This document shows positions 37,276 to 44,745 of a DNA stretch of 64,000 nt, piece after piece. Every line of letters starts with the position of its first letter. Position 1 is the first letter of the stretch. The stretch is from Streptomyces endocoffeicus (lineage in GTDB: Bacteria > Actinomycetota > Actinomycetes > Streptomycetales > Streptomycetaceae): contig NZ_JAERRG010000001.1 in the NCBI RefSeq assembly GCF_016741935.1, forward strand, positions 1,116,001 to 1,180,000, read 5' to 3'. Both the position numbers and the translations under genes were made by a program. The notes beneath the pieces were generated by a model that saw only the letters and a list, made by a program, of their open reading frames with translations, did no database searches and was not told the origin of the DNA.

Positions 37276-38358
37276 TCAGAATCGATCGACGTCGAGGACG
37301 GCTTCGGCGAACGCCTCGGGCGCCTCCTGCGGCACGTTGTGGCCGATGCCCTTGAGCGTTCGGTGGTCATAGGGGCCGGTGAACTTGTCCCGGTACGCCG
37401 CACCGTCACCGGCCGGGGTGAAGGGGTCCAGCTCGCCGTCGAGGGTGATCGTGGGCACCGCGATGTCGGGCGCGGCCGCCAGGCGTGCCTCGAGCCTGTC
37501 GTAGCGGGGGTCGCCCTCGGCCAGGCCCAGCCGCCAGCGGTAGTTGTGCACCACGATGGGGACGTAGTCGGGGTTGTCGAATGCCGCCGCCGTGCGATCG
37601 AAGGTGGCATCGTCGAACTTCCACGTCGGGGAGACATTGCGCCATATGAGCTTCGCGAACTCGTGTCGGTACTTCTCGAAGCCCAGCGCACCACGTTCGG
37701 TCGCGAAGTAGTACTGGTACCACCATGCCCACTCGGCCGACGGCGGCAGCGGCAGCTTGTTCTTCTCCCGGTTGGTGATCAGGTAACCGGTCACGGAGAT
37801 CAGGGCCTTGCACCGCTCCGGCCAGAGTGCGGCGATGATGTCGGCGGTCCGGGATCCCCAGTCGAAGCCTCCGAACACGGCCTTCTCGATCTTCAGGGCG
37901 TTCAGCAGGGCGATGATGTCGAGGGCGATCACCGATTGCTGCGCGTTGCGGAAGGTCTTGGGCGAGAGGAAGCTCGTGGTGCCGTGGCCGCGCAGGTACG
38001 GGACGATGACCCGGTGGCCCCGGGCCGCCAGCAGGGACGCGACCTCCCCGTAGCTGTGGATGTCGTAGGGCCATCCGTGCAGGAGGATGACGGCCGGTCC
38101 ATGGGCCGGACCGGCTTCGGCGTAGCCGATGGTGAGCTCGCCGGCCTTGACCTGCTTCAGCGCCGGGAAGGACCCGCCGCCGGTGTGCGACGTCGGCGCC
38201 GTTGCCGCCGTCGCCGCCGTCGCCGCCCGGTCGGCGCCCGGCCCGGATGACGGCACGGCCACTGCCGACGAGGGGCTGCTCAGGCCGGTCAGTGATGCGG
38301 CAGCCGTTCCCGCCGCCCCCACGCCGATGGCCTTGCCGAAGGTACGCCTGTCGATCAT
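37276..38358 (-). CDS. Tat-exported alpha/beta hydrolase, epoxide hydrolase/dehalogenase-like
   Basis: The 360-aa product begins MIDRRTFGKAIGVGAAG, a twin-arginine-type signal (RRTFGK), with an Ala/Ser/Thr-rich linker up to ~residue 65. The alpha/beta hydrolase fold then shows the oxyanion-hole motif LLHGWPYDIHSYGE, the nucleophile elbow GGFDWGSRTADI with Asp as the likely nucleophile, the acid in DGELDPFTP and the catalytic His in GIGHNVPQE. An Asp nucleophile is typical of epoxide hydrolases and haloalkane or fluoroacetate dehalogenases. It probably acts outside the cytoplasm. Confidence 0.86.
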   Translation of the reverse strand: MIDRRTFGKAIGVGAAGTAAASLTGLSSPSSAVAVPSSGPGADRAATAATAATAPTSHTGGGSFPALKQVKAGELTIGYAEAGPAHGPAVILLHGWPYDIHSYGEVASLLAARGHRVIVPYLRGHGTTSFLSPKTFRNAQQSVIALDIIALLNALKIEKAVFGGFDWGSRTADIIAALWPERCKALISVTGYLITNREKNKLPLPPSAEWAWWYQYYFATERGALGFEKYRHEFAKLIWRNVSPTWKFDDATFDRTAAAFDNPDYVPIVVHNYRWRLGLAEGDPRYDRLEARLAAAPDIAVPTITLDGELDPFTPAGDGAAYRDKFTGPYDHRTLKGIGHNVPQEAPEAFAEAVLDVDRF

Positions 38359-38405
38359 CTGTGAACCTGAACCGTTTCTGTCCGTGCCGGCAGAGCGGGC
38401 GCTTC

Positions 38406-38462
38406 ACGCCCGGCTGAGTGCCCTACGCCCGACTGAGTGCTCGAGCCCGGCTGAGTGCTCCG
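38406..38462. repeat. 19-bp imperfect direct repeats, three copies
   Basis: CGGCTGAGTGC, CGACTGAGTGC and CGGCTGAGTGC recur at 38411, 38430 and 38448 (periods 19 and 18), in the divergent region between the hydrolase and the two-component system. The regular spacing suggests a regulator binding array. Confidence 0.6.
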
Positions 38463-38617
38463 AGCAGCCATAGTGGTGCTCCGGCGCCTTCGGGGCCTCG
38501 GTGTCCGCCCGCAGGCATCCTGCGGGTTTCCCGCAGCCGCCGCTCCGGAGCTTCTGCGATCGCTCCAGTACCTTTACTCCCGTGCCTGCCGACCGCGCTG
38601 AACAGGGAGTGGATGCC

Positions 38618-39256
38618 GTGTCACGCCTCAGCGTGGTGATCGCCGACGATCATCCTGTGGTCCGTGCGGGGATGCGAGTGCTGTTGTCCCAGGACGATTC
38701 CCTGGAGGTCGTCGCCGAGAGCTCCACGGTCCCGGAGACCGTGGAGACCGTGACCAGGCACCAACCGTCCGTACTGGTCCTGGATCTCACCATGGCCGGC
38801 CAATCCAGTCTGCCCTCGATCCCTGATCTGCTCGCGGCGTCCCCCGGCACCCGGATTCTGATCCTCACGATGCAGGAGGACCCCGCGTTCGCCCGCGCGG
38901 CCCTGCGGATCGGGGCGGCCGGATATCTGCTCAAGGAAGCGGCGGCGGAAGAACTGGTCGGTGCGGCTCGCCAGGTCGCGAAGGGAGCCACCTACCTCCA
39001 GCCCGCCATGGGCGCCCGACTGGCCATAGCGGACACCGGCGCTCCCGGCACCGCTGGAGATGCCTCGTTGACAGCGCGCGAGCTGCAGATTCTCTCACTG
39101 CTCGCCCTGGGCCACACCAACCAGGAGATCGCGCGACGTCTCTACGTCTCCGTTCGCACGGTCGAGACTCACCGCGCCAGGATTCGGGACAAGCTCAAAA
39201 CCGAGACCCGGGCGGAACTCATCGCCGCGGCTCGCGAGCGCGGACTGCTGGGATGA
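38618..39256 (+). CDS. NarL/FixJ-family response regulator
   Basis: The 212-aa product starts at GTG 38618, eight bases after AGGGAG; GTG 38609 overlaps that site. The receiver domain shows ADDHPVVRAGM with acidic residues, the phosphorylatable Asp in VLVLDLTM (about residue 54) and the conserved Lys in GYLLKEAAAEE. The C-terminal LuxR HTH is LTARELQILSLLALGHTNQEIARRL with VRTVETHRARIRDKL. The histidine kinase gene follows with an ATGA overlap, so this is a two-component pair. Confidence 0.93.
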   Translation: MSRLSVVIADDHPVVRAGMRVLLSQDDSLEVVAESSTVPETVETVTRHQPSVLVLDLTMAGQSSLPSIPDLLAASPGTRILILTMQEDPAFARAALRIGAAGYLLKEAAAEELVGAARQVAKGATYLQPAMGARLAIADTGAPGTAGDASLTARELQILSLLALGHTNQEIARRLYVSVRTVETHRARIRDKLKTETRAELIAAARERGLLG

Positions 39257-40305
39257 ACAGCTCGCCGCGGGCCAAGGCCGGCCCGATCACGGAGGCCGCC
39301 GGTGCGGCGCTGCTCGTCATCGCCTTCGCGATCGAGGTCCTCCAGCAGCAGCCACGCTGGGTGATGCGGCTCTCCCTCGGCGCGGCTGTTGTCCTCATCA
39401 TCGCGGCGGCGCTGAACACCGCCGTCCGGCGGGCATGGCTGGCGGCCCTGTGCGGGCTCGCGCTCATCCTCGCCGTGTCACAGCTGGTTCGCATGACCAA
39501 AGAGCCGCTTTTCAACGGCTTGAACATCGTGCCTCTCCTGCTGATCGGCTGCGCCGCCATGCTGGGTCGCAGCGCGGTGGCGCGCCGCCGCGGTCTCGCG
39601 CGCGAGCGGGCTCAGGCCCGCAGCGACGGCGAAGAACGGGAACGGCGGCGCTGGGCACGCGAGTTGCACGATGAGACGCTTCAAGAACTGGTCGCTGTCC
39701 AGATCGTTCTGTCCACCGCCGCCGGCAGTGGCGAGTCCGCCGCCATGAAGGAGGCCATCGACCAGGCGCGCGGCCTGATCGCGAACCAGATCACCTCGTT
39801 GCGGCACCTGATCGTGGAAATGCGGCCCTTCGCCCTCGACCAGTTCGGCCTCGCGCCCGCCCTCGGGACGCTGTGCCGACGCACCGGGGAAACCTTCGGG
39901 CTGGAGGCGGAACTGCGCGTCGGCGCGGAGTGGAGCGGACTCGGGGACGAACTGTCACCAGAAGCCCAGGCCCACATCTACCGCATCGTGCAGGAATCGG
40001 TGAACAACGCCGTCAAGCACGCCCGGGCGAGCCACCTTCTGGTGGAACTCGACAGCGACAATCACGCGATCAGGGTGACGGTCAGGGACAACGGCCGCGG
40101 AATGTCCCATCAGGCCTCCACACCGGTCAACCGCTCCGCGCTCCGCACGGTGGTCTCCACGGGCACCGGACTGTCGGCCATGCGCGAGCGCGGCCACCTG
40201 CTGAACGGACACCTCACCGTCGATTCCACACCCGGTGAGGGAACCCGGGTCTCCCTACTGATACCCCGCCACGCCAAGCGACGCTCCAGATCCAAGGACT
40301 CGTAA
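39253..40305 (+). CDS. NarX/DesK-type sensor histidine kinase
   Basis: The 350-aa product has three or four N-terminal membrane segments (residues ~10-110) and no obvious extracellular sensor domain. The HisKA_3 phosphoacceptor region is ERRRWARELHDETLQELVAV, with the His in ELHDE. The ATPase has an N-box in IVQESVNNAVKHARASH, a G1-like DNGRGMSHQ and G2 TGTGLSAMRERGHLLNG. It is translationally coupled to the response regulator. The repeats upstream of the pair may be its output site. Confidence 0.92.
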   Translation: MNSSPRAKAGPITEAAGAALLVIAFAIEVLQQQPRWVMRLSLGAAVVLIIAAALNTAVRRAWLAALCGLALILAVSQLVRMTKEPLFNGLNIVPLLLIGCAAMLGRSAVARRRGLARERAQARSDGEERERRRWARELHDETLQELVAVQIVLSTAAGSGESAAMKEAIDQARGLIANQITSLRHLIVEMRPFALDQFGLAPALGTLCRRTGETFGLEAELRVGAEWSGLGDELSPEAQAHIYRIVQESVNNAVKHARASHLLVELDSDNHAIRVTVRDNGRGMSHQASTPVNRSALRTVVSTGTGLSAMRERGHLLNGHLTVDSTPGEGTRVSLLIPRHAKRRSRSKDS

Positions 40306-41750
40306 CACCAGTGACACAGCCGTCGCCTCACGCGTCGCGCTTCTGCGTTGTGATCAAGGAGATGGCATAGATCACCGCGGTGATTCCCCCAAAAAAGAGG
40401 AGACCGATCCACGGGCCATAGGGGTAATCGACGGCATTCCCGGACACCCCCTCCGTGACCCGGTCGGGCTGGCCATCGGTCAGGAAGTAGTTCGCCGCCT
40501 TGAACGGCAGCCAGGGTTGCACATGCCCGCCCAGCGCCGGGATCGATGTGACGACCGTTTCCAGCAGAAGCGTGTAGACCAGAACGAGCGCGATGGCGGC
40601 GGCGCTGTGCCGGACCAGCAGTCCGACAGCCACCGCCAGAACGGCGGCCACCGCGTACACCAGGCCCACACCGGCCACGGCGCGCCAGTCGCCGCCACTG
40701 TCGAGGGCGAGGTCCGCGTCCGACTTCACCAACCGCCCGAGGCCCCAAGCCGCGAACGCACCGATGAGGCCCGTCACCGCGGAGACGAGCACCACCACAC
40801 CGGCCTTGGCCAGCAGAACCGCGGTGCGGTGGGGGACGGCCTGGAACGTGAGCGAGCCTGATGACCGCGTCCCCGGTGATCTCCATGAACGCCTCTTCGA
40901 GCGACCCGTTCTGCTCCATCAGCTCGTGCAGCGTGATCCGATGCGCGGCGGCGATCTCGCCGATCTCCTCGGTGGACGCCCCTGCCACCACCAGCCGGGT
41001 CGGGTCCGCACCGCACTCGACGCGGTACCCGGCCGCCTCGACGACCGGCATCAGGACCCCGGCCTCGGGGCTGCGCACCACGACCGCGCTGCCACTCGCC
41101 TGGCTGACGAAGTGCGCGGTGCCGCACTGGGCGATGAGCTTGCCGCGCCCGATGACCACCAGTTCCTCGGCCGTCAGTGCCATCTCGGCCAGCAGATGAC
41201 TGGAGACGAACACGGTGCGCCCCTCGGCCGCCAGCTTCTGCATGAACCGCCGGATCCACAGGATCCCTTCCGGATCGAGTCCGTTGACCGGCTCGTCGAA
41301 CAGCAGCAACCGCGGATCGCCCAACAGGGCCGCCGCGATGCCCAGCCTTTGGAACATCCCGAGGGAGAAGCCGCCCGCGCGGCGCCGCGCCACCTCGGTC
41401 AGCCCGACCGTCTCCAGCACCTCGTCCGCACGGCGGGCGGGCAGCCCGTTCGACTTCGCCAGCCACCGCAGGTGCGCGTGCGCGGAACGATTCGGATGTG
41501 CCCACTTCGCATCGAGGAGAGCTCCCACCGTCCGTAACGGACGGCCCAGATCGTGGTAGCGCTTGCCGTCGATCAGGACCTCACCGCCGTCGGGCCGGTC
41601 CAGCCCCAGAATCATCCGCATGGTCGTCGACTTGCCGGCGCCGTTCGGCCCCAGGAATCCGGTCACCACCCCGGGATTCACACTGAACGTCAGCTCGTCG
41701 ACGGCCAGTTTGTCGCCGTAGCGCTTGGTCAGATGTCTGGCTTCGATCAC
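40110..41750 (-). CDS. ABC transporter ATPase, original C-terminus and stop lost
   Basis: GTG 41750, preceded by GGGGAGAGG, opens a clear ABC ATPase: IEARHLTKRYGDKLAVDELT, Walker A (GPNGAGKST), the signature region FSLGMFQRLGIAAALLG, Walker B (LLLFDEPVNGLDPEG) and the H-loop SSHLL. Homology ends at MEITGDAV near 40863 (about 296 residues); the frame then reads out of phase through the adjoining permease remnant and antisense of the sensor kinase to a stop at 40110 (546 codons). The family normally ends a few residues after this point with its own stop. The ATPase domain itself appears complete. Confidence 0.7.
   Translation of the reverse strand: MIEARHLTKRYGDKLAVDELTFSVNPGVVTGFLGPNGAGKSTTMRMILGLDRPDGGEVLIDGKRYHDLGRPLRTVGALLDAKWAHPNRSAHAHLRWLAKSNGLPARRADEVLETVGLTEVARRRAGGFSLGMFQRLGIAAALLGDPRLLLFDEPVNGLDPEGILWIRRFMQKLAAEGRTVFVSSHLLAEMALTAEELVVIGRGKLIAQCGTAHFVSQASGSAVVVRSPEAGVLMPVVEAAGYRVECGADPTRLVVAGASTEEIGEIAAAHRITLHELMEQNGSLEEAFMEITGDAVIRLAHVPGRPPPHRGSAGQGRCGGARLRGDGPHRCVRGLGPRAVGEVGRGPRPRQWRRLARRGRCGPGVRGGRRSGGGCRTAGPAQRRRHRARSGLHASAGNGRHIDPGAGRACATLAAVQGGELLPDRWPARPGHGGGVRECRRLPLWPVDRSPLFWGNHRGDLCHLLDHNAEARRVRRRLCHWCYESLDLERRLAWRGISRETRVPSPGVESTVRCPFSRWPRSRMADSPVPVETTVRSAERLTGVEA
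40328..40858 (-). pseudogene. ABC-2 type permease, N-terminus deleted
   Basis: The frame begins in GSLTFQAVPHRTAVLLAKAG, which in intact streptomycete ABC-2 permeases lies about 110 residues into the protein, and runs to the stop at 40328 with four or five membrane segments (VVVLVSAVTGLIGAFAAWGL, LVYAVAAVLAVAVGLLV, ALVLVYTLLLETVV, WIGLLFFGGITAVIYAI). The N-terminal membrane half is missing. It abuts the ATPase gene in another frame, so one deletion removed the end of the ATPase gene and the start of this gene. A start at GTG 40798 would give only 156 aa. Confidence 0.72.
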
Positions 41751-41804
41751 TGTCGATCCTCTCCCCATATCGCTGTGTGCGGCAGACCCTGCGGCGGCGC
41801 GGAC

Positions 41805-42019
41805 CTGGTGCGGGTGCTCGCCGGACAGGTCTTCGAAGAACCCTGTCGCGGTGTAGCCCGCGTTATGCAGCACCGCGCTCAGGTTTCCGTCGGTGATCTC
41901 AAGAACCTGCTCGACCGCCTCGCGGCGCGAAGAGTCGGATGCCACATCGAGCGGTACGACCCGGATCGATTCGGTGGGCGCGCCCACCGCCTTGGCCAGC
42001 TCGTGCAACCGAGCGCGGT
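41805..42019 (-). pseudogene. Short-chain dehydrogenase fragment
   Basis: A run of about 70 codons (RLHELAKAVGAPTESIRVVP, DVASDSSRREAVEQVLEITD, NLSAVLHNAGYTATGFFEDL) matches the second to fourth beta strands of an SDR Rossmann fold. The cofactor glycine motif at the start and the catalytic Tyr-x-x-x-Lys are both absent, so both ends were lost. The 3' junction lies just before the ABC ATPase leader and the 5' junction meets the acyl-CoA dehydrogenase fragment on the other strand. Confidence 0.7.
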
Positions 42020-42023
42020 GCGT

Positions 42024-42445
42024 CCACACTGGGTCAACAGCTCGGCTTCCGGAGGGAGTTCGACCGGATCGCCGCGATCGCCCGGGAGAACGGTGCGATC
42101 GGTGACCCGGTTCTGCGGGACCGACTCGTTCGCTCCTGGATCGAACTGGAGATCATGCGGCTGAACGCGCTGCGCACGATGACGTCGTTGGGTGACGGGG
42201 AGCCGGGACCCGAGGTGTCCTTCGCCAAGCTGTACTGGTCCACCTGGCATCGAGAGTCCGGTGAGCTCGCGATGGACGTACTGGGCATTGACGGGCTTCT
42301 CGCGGAGGGCCCGCCGTACGATCTCTCCTTCGCGCAGCGGGTCTTCCTCTTCAGCCGGGCCGACACCATCTACGCGGGGTCCAGCGAGATCCAGCGAGAT
42401 CCAGCGGAACATCATCGCCGTGCGCACTCTCGGACTTCCACGTTC
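42024..42445 (+). pseudogene. Acyl-CoA dehydrogenase C-terminal fragment, frameshifted
   Basis: From TLGQQLGFRREFDRIAA on, about 130 codons match the C-terminal helical domain of actinobacterial acyl-CoA dehydrogenases (SFAKLYWSTWHRESGELAMD, SFAQRVFLFSRADTIYAGSS). Everything N-terminal is missing. Near the end the 10-bp word CCAGCGAGAT is duplicated in tandem (42381-42400), which shifts the frame; in the restored frame the usual end EIQRNIIAVRTLGLPR is readable. Thus a large deletion and a small duplication both hit this gene. Confidence 0.78.
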
Positions 42446-42576
42446 CCGGGAGGAAGGGCTCCTTATGAGGTCGGTCACCATCCCCGGTTCGTTCGGCGGT
42501 CTCGGCCCACGCGGCGAGGCCGGGTTCGGTCGGCGTGGCCGGCGGGTGGCGGATGCCCCCGCCGGGACACGCGGCC

Positions 42577-43347
42577 TCACGCCCCGTAGCCTCCGTCGAC
42601 GTCGAGCATCTGGCCGGAGATGAAACCGGCCCGGTCGGAGGCCAGGAAGCACACGGCCTCGGCGATATCGGTGGCGGATCCGAACCGCCGCAGGGGGATA
42701 TTGCCGCGGGTGACCTCCAGGGCCTGTTCGTCGAGGTCGCCCGAACCGATCAGCCGTGCGGCCATCCCGTCGAGCAGCATTCCGGGGCCCACACAGTTGG
42801 CACGCACTCCGAACCGGCCCTCCTCCGCGGCGAATCCCCGCACCAGCGCTTCGACGGCTCCCTTCGGCCCGGCGGAAAGGCCGTCCCGCACCGGGAAGCG
42901 ACGGGTGGCGGCCGTGGTGACCGCGACGATGCCGCCCTTGGCCGCGCGCAGCCGTGGCAGGGCCGGCTGCACCAGGTTGAAGAAGGCGATCGTGTCCTCC
43001 TCGATCTGCCGTCGGAACCGGTCGGGCGTCACCCGGCTCAGATGCACCATGGGCACATGCGGTCCTGCCGCGTAGACGAGGGTGTGGATGCCGTCGAAAC
43101 GGTCCGCCACCTCGTCCAGGAAACGCGCCGTCGCGTCCGCGTCCGACAGGTCCAGCGGCCAGGCGGCCGCCCGGACGCCCGCCGCCTCGGCCTCCTCCGC
43201 CAGGGCGGTCCCGGCCTCGGCGTTCTTCCGGTACGTCAGTGCCACATGGCTGCCGCGCCCAGCCAGCATGCGGGTGATGGCGGCTCCGATGCCACCGGTG
43301 GCACCGGCGATCACGGCAGCACCCGGTCGTTCGGCGAAGTCCCGCAT
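42577..43347 (-). CDS. SDR-family oxidoreductase, FabI/enoyl-reductase-like layout
   Basis: The 256-aa product starts at ATG 43347, preceded by CAGGAGA. It has the cofactor motif IAGATGGIGAAITRMLAGRG, VYAAGPHVPMVHL, and the catalytic region with VTTAATRRFPVRDGLSAGPKGAVEALVRGFA. In place of the usual Tyr-x-x-x-Lys, the segment reads SAGPKGA, so the canonical tyrosine is not at its usual place. The C-terminus ends SGQMLDVDGGYGA as normal. It is preceded in frame by a thiolase fragment. Whether it is active is uncertain. Confidence 0.78.
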   Translation of the reverse strand: MRDFAERPGAAVIAGATGGIGAAITRMLAGRGSHVALTYRKNAEAGTALAEEAEAAGVRAAAWPLDLSDADATARFLDEVADRFDGIHTLVYAAGPHVPMVHLSRVTPDRFRRQIEEDTIAFFNLVQPALPRLRAAKGGIVAVTTAATRRFPVRDGLSAGPKGAVEALVRGFAAEEGRFGVRANCVGPGMLLDGMAARLIGSGDLDEQALEVTRGNIPLRRFGSATDIAEAVCFLASDRAGFISGQMLDVDGGYGA

Positions 43348-43640
43348 TCGAATCTCCTGTCTCCCTGTCGTCGACTCCATTCCACCCGCCACCACGACGC
43401 CGCACTGCCCTGTGCCGACCAGCACCGCCGCGAGCGAGATGGCCTGCAATCCCGAGAGGCCGAGCGTGTTCAGCGTGGTGGCGGGCACCCCCAGCGGGAC
43501 ACCCGCGCGAGCTGCCGCCAGACGGGCGGGATTGGGGCCGGCCCCCGCCTGCGCGGCCATTCCCATGACCACCGCGTCGACGTCACCGCCGTCCAGCCCT
43601 GCCCGGCGGAGGCATGGAGGACCTCCTCACGGCCGGACGG
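43348..43640 (-). pseudogene. Thiolase N-terminal fragment fused in frame ahead of SDR gene
   Basis: The frame reads AGLDGGDVDAVVMGMAAQAG, GPNPARLAAARAGVPLGVPA, then LNTLGLSGLQAISLAAV and VVVAGGMESTTG, the N-terminal thiolase region. The catalytic cysteine expected in a NKVCLSGL-type motif is replaced (TLGLSGL), and the remainder of the enzyme is absent. The start is missing or buried near the 8-bp repeat array at 43661. It is joined in frame to the SDR gene leader. Confidence 0.7.
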
Positions 43641-43660
43641 ATGACGGCACGCTCACCGGT

Positions 43661-43700
43661 GCATCGGTGCATCGGTGCATCGGTGCATCGGTGCATCGGT
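43661..43700 (+). repeat. 8-bp tandem repeat GCATCGGT, five copies
   Basis: Five perfect tandem copies occupy 40 bases, just upstream of the thiolase fragment. An 8-bp unit is not a multiple of three, so copy-number change would shift any frame reading through it. Confidence 0.9.
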
Positions 43701-43745
43701 GTCTACGGTGCCGAGGGCCTCGGTTCCCTTTCCCTCCGGCATCTC

Positions 43746-43782
43746 GGAGATTACGTGCGATCACCTGATCGAAACAAATGAT
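43746..43782. promoter_or_regulatory. Operator-like palindrome CGATCA-N2-TGATCG, site 1
   Basis: CGATCACCTGATCG at 43758-43771 is a 6-2-6 inverted repeat within a longer block (GGAGATTACG before, AACAAATGAT after) shared with 56998-57033. It lies upstream of the thiolase/SDR remnant unit on the minus strand. It is inferred to be a binding site of the TetR protein at 57126. Confidence 0.6.
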
Positions 43783-43827
43783 AGACCTCGATCCTCCGCC
43801 GACGCGTCGAGCGAGGCCTCCCCGCAG

Positions 43828-44745
43828 TCATCGCGTGCCGTAGACCGGTTGCGGGGCTTCCGCGGCGGCGAGCAGTCCCAGCGCCGCCCCGCCCGCCTCC
43901 GCGGGACTCCACCTGGCTCCTTTGTCGGTGGTCGGGCCGGGCCGCCAGCCCTCCATGACGGTGATCCGGCCGCCCTCCGCCTCGAAAACCCGTCCGGTGA
44001 CACCCGTGGAGGCCGCGGAGCCCAGCCAGACGACCAGTGGGGAGACGTTCTCCGGGGCCATCGCGTCGAACCCGCCCTCGCCCGGCGCCGCCATCGTCTC
44101 GGCGAAGGTGTGTTCGGTCATGCGAGTGCGCGCGGCCGGGGCGATGGCGTTGATCTGGACGCCATAGCGGCCCATCTCAGCGGCGGCGACGAGCGTGAGG
44201 CCGATGATCCCGGCCTTCGCGGCGGAGTAGTTGCCCTGGCCGACGCTGCCGAGCAGTCCAGCGCCGGAGCTGGTGTTGACGACGCGCGCCCGGGGTGTGC
44301 GGCCGTCCTTCGCCTCGGCTCGCCAGTGCGCGGCGGCGTGTTTCAGCGGCAAGAAGTGGCCCTTGAGGTGGACCCGCATAACGGCGTCCCAGTCGTCCTC
44401 GTCCAGATTGACCAGCATCCGGTCCCGGAGGAACCCGGCGTTGTTGACCAGGGTGTCGAGCCGCCCGAATGCTTCCAGGGCGGTGGCGATCAGCGAGGCG
44501 GCCCCGTCGGTCGTCGCGATGTCACCGCCGTGCGCGACCGCCTCGCCGCCCAGGTCCGCGATCTCGTCCACGACCCGCTGGGCCGGGCCATCCGCTTCCG
44601 CGGCCCCGTCCAGCCCCACACCGAGATCATTGACCACCACCTTCGCTCCCTCGGCGGCGAGGGCGAGTGCGTGCGCCCGGCCCAGTCCTCGGCCGGCTCC
44701 GGTGACGACGGCGACGCGTCCGGCGCAGATTCCGGTCATCTTCAT
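43828..44745 (-). CDS. SDR of the HIP cluster, Rv3548c-like
   Basis: The 305-aa product starts at ATG 44745 after AAGGAGAC, overlapping the upstream SDR stop (ATGA). It has VVTGAGRGLGRAHALALAAE, NDLGVG, NNAGFLRDRMLVNLDEDDWD and the catalytic YSAAKAGI, with a C-terminal extension (GRVFEAEGGRITVMEGW, WSPAEAGGAALGL) typical of the multifunctional-enzyme-like SDRs. I recognise it as the counterpart of M. tuberculosis Rv3548c, which sits at the same place in the KstR2 regulon. It probably oxidises a hydroxyacyl-CoA in ring C/D breakdown. Confidence 0.85.
   Translation of the reverse strand: MKMTGICAGRVAVVTGAGRGLGRAHALALAAEGAKVVVNDLGVGLDGAAEADGPAQRVVDEIADLGGEAVAHGGDIATTDGAASLIATALEAFGRLDTLVNNAGFLRDRMLVNLDEDDWDAVMRVHLKGHFLPLKHAAAHWRAEAKDGRTPRARVVNTSSGAGLLGSVGQGNYSAAKAGIIGLTLVAAAEMGRYGVQINAIAPAARTRMTEHTFAETMAAPGEGGFDAMAPENVSPLVVWLGSAASTGVTGRVFEAEGGRITVMEGWRPGPTTDKGARWSPAEAGGAALGLLAAAEAPQPVYGTR

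Noticed and set aside
43661..43700. GCATCGGT repeats as a CRISPR array
   Set aside because: The copies are directly adjacent with no spacers and no cas genes occur in the window.
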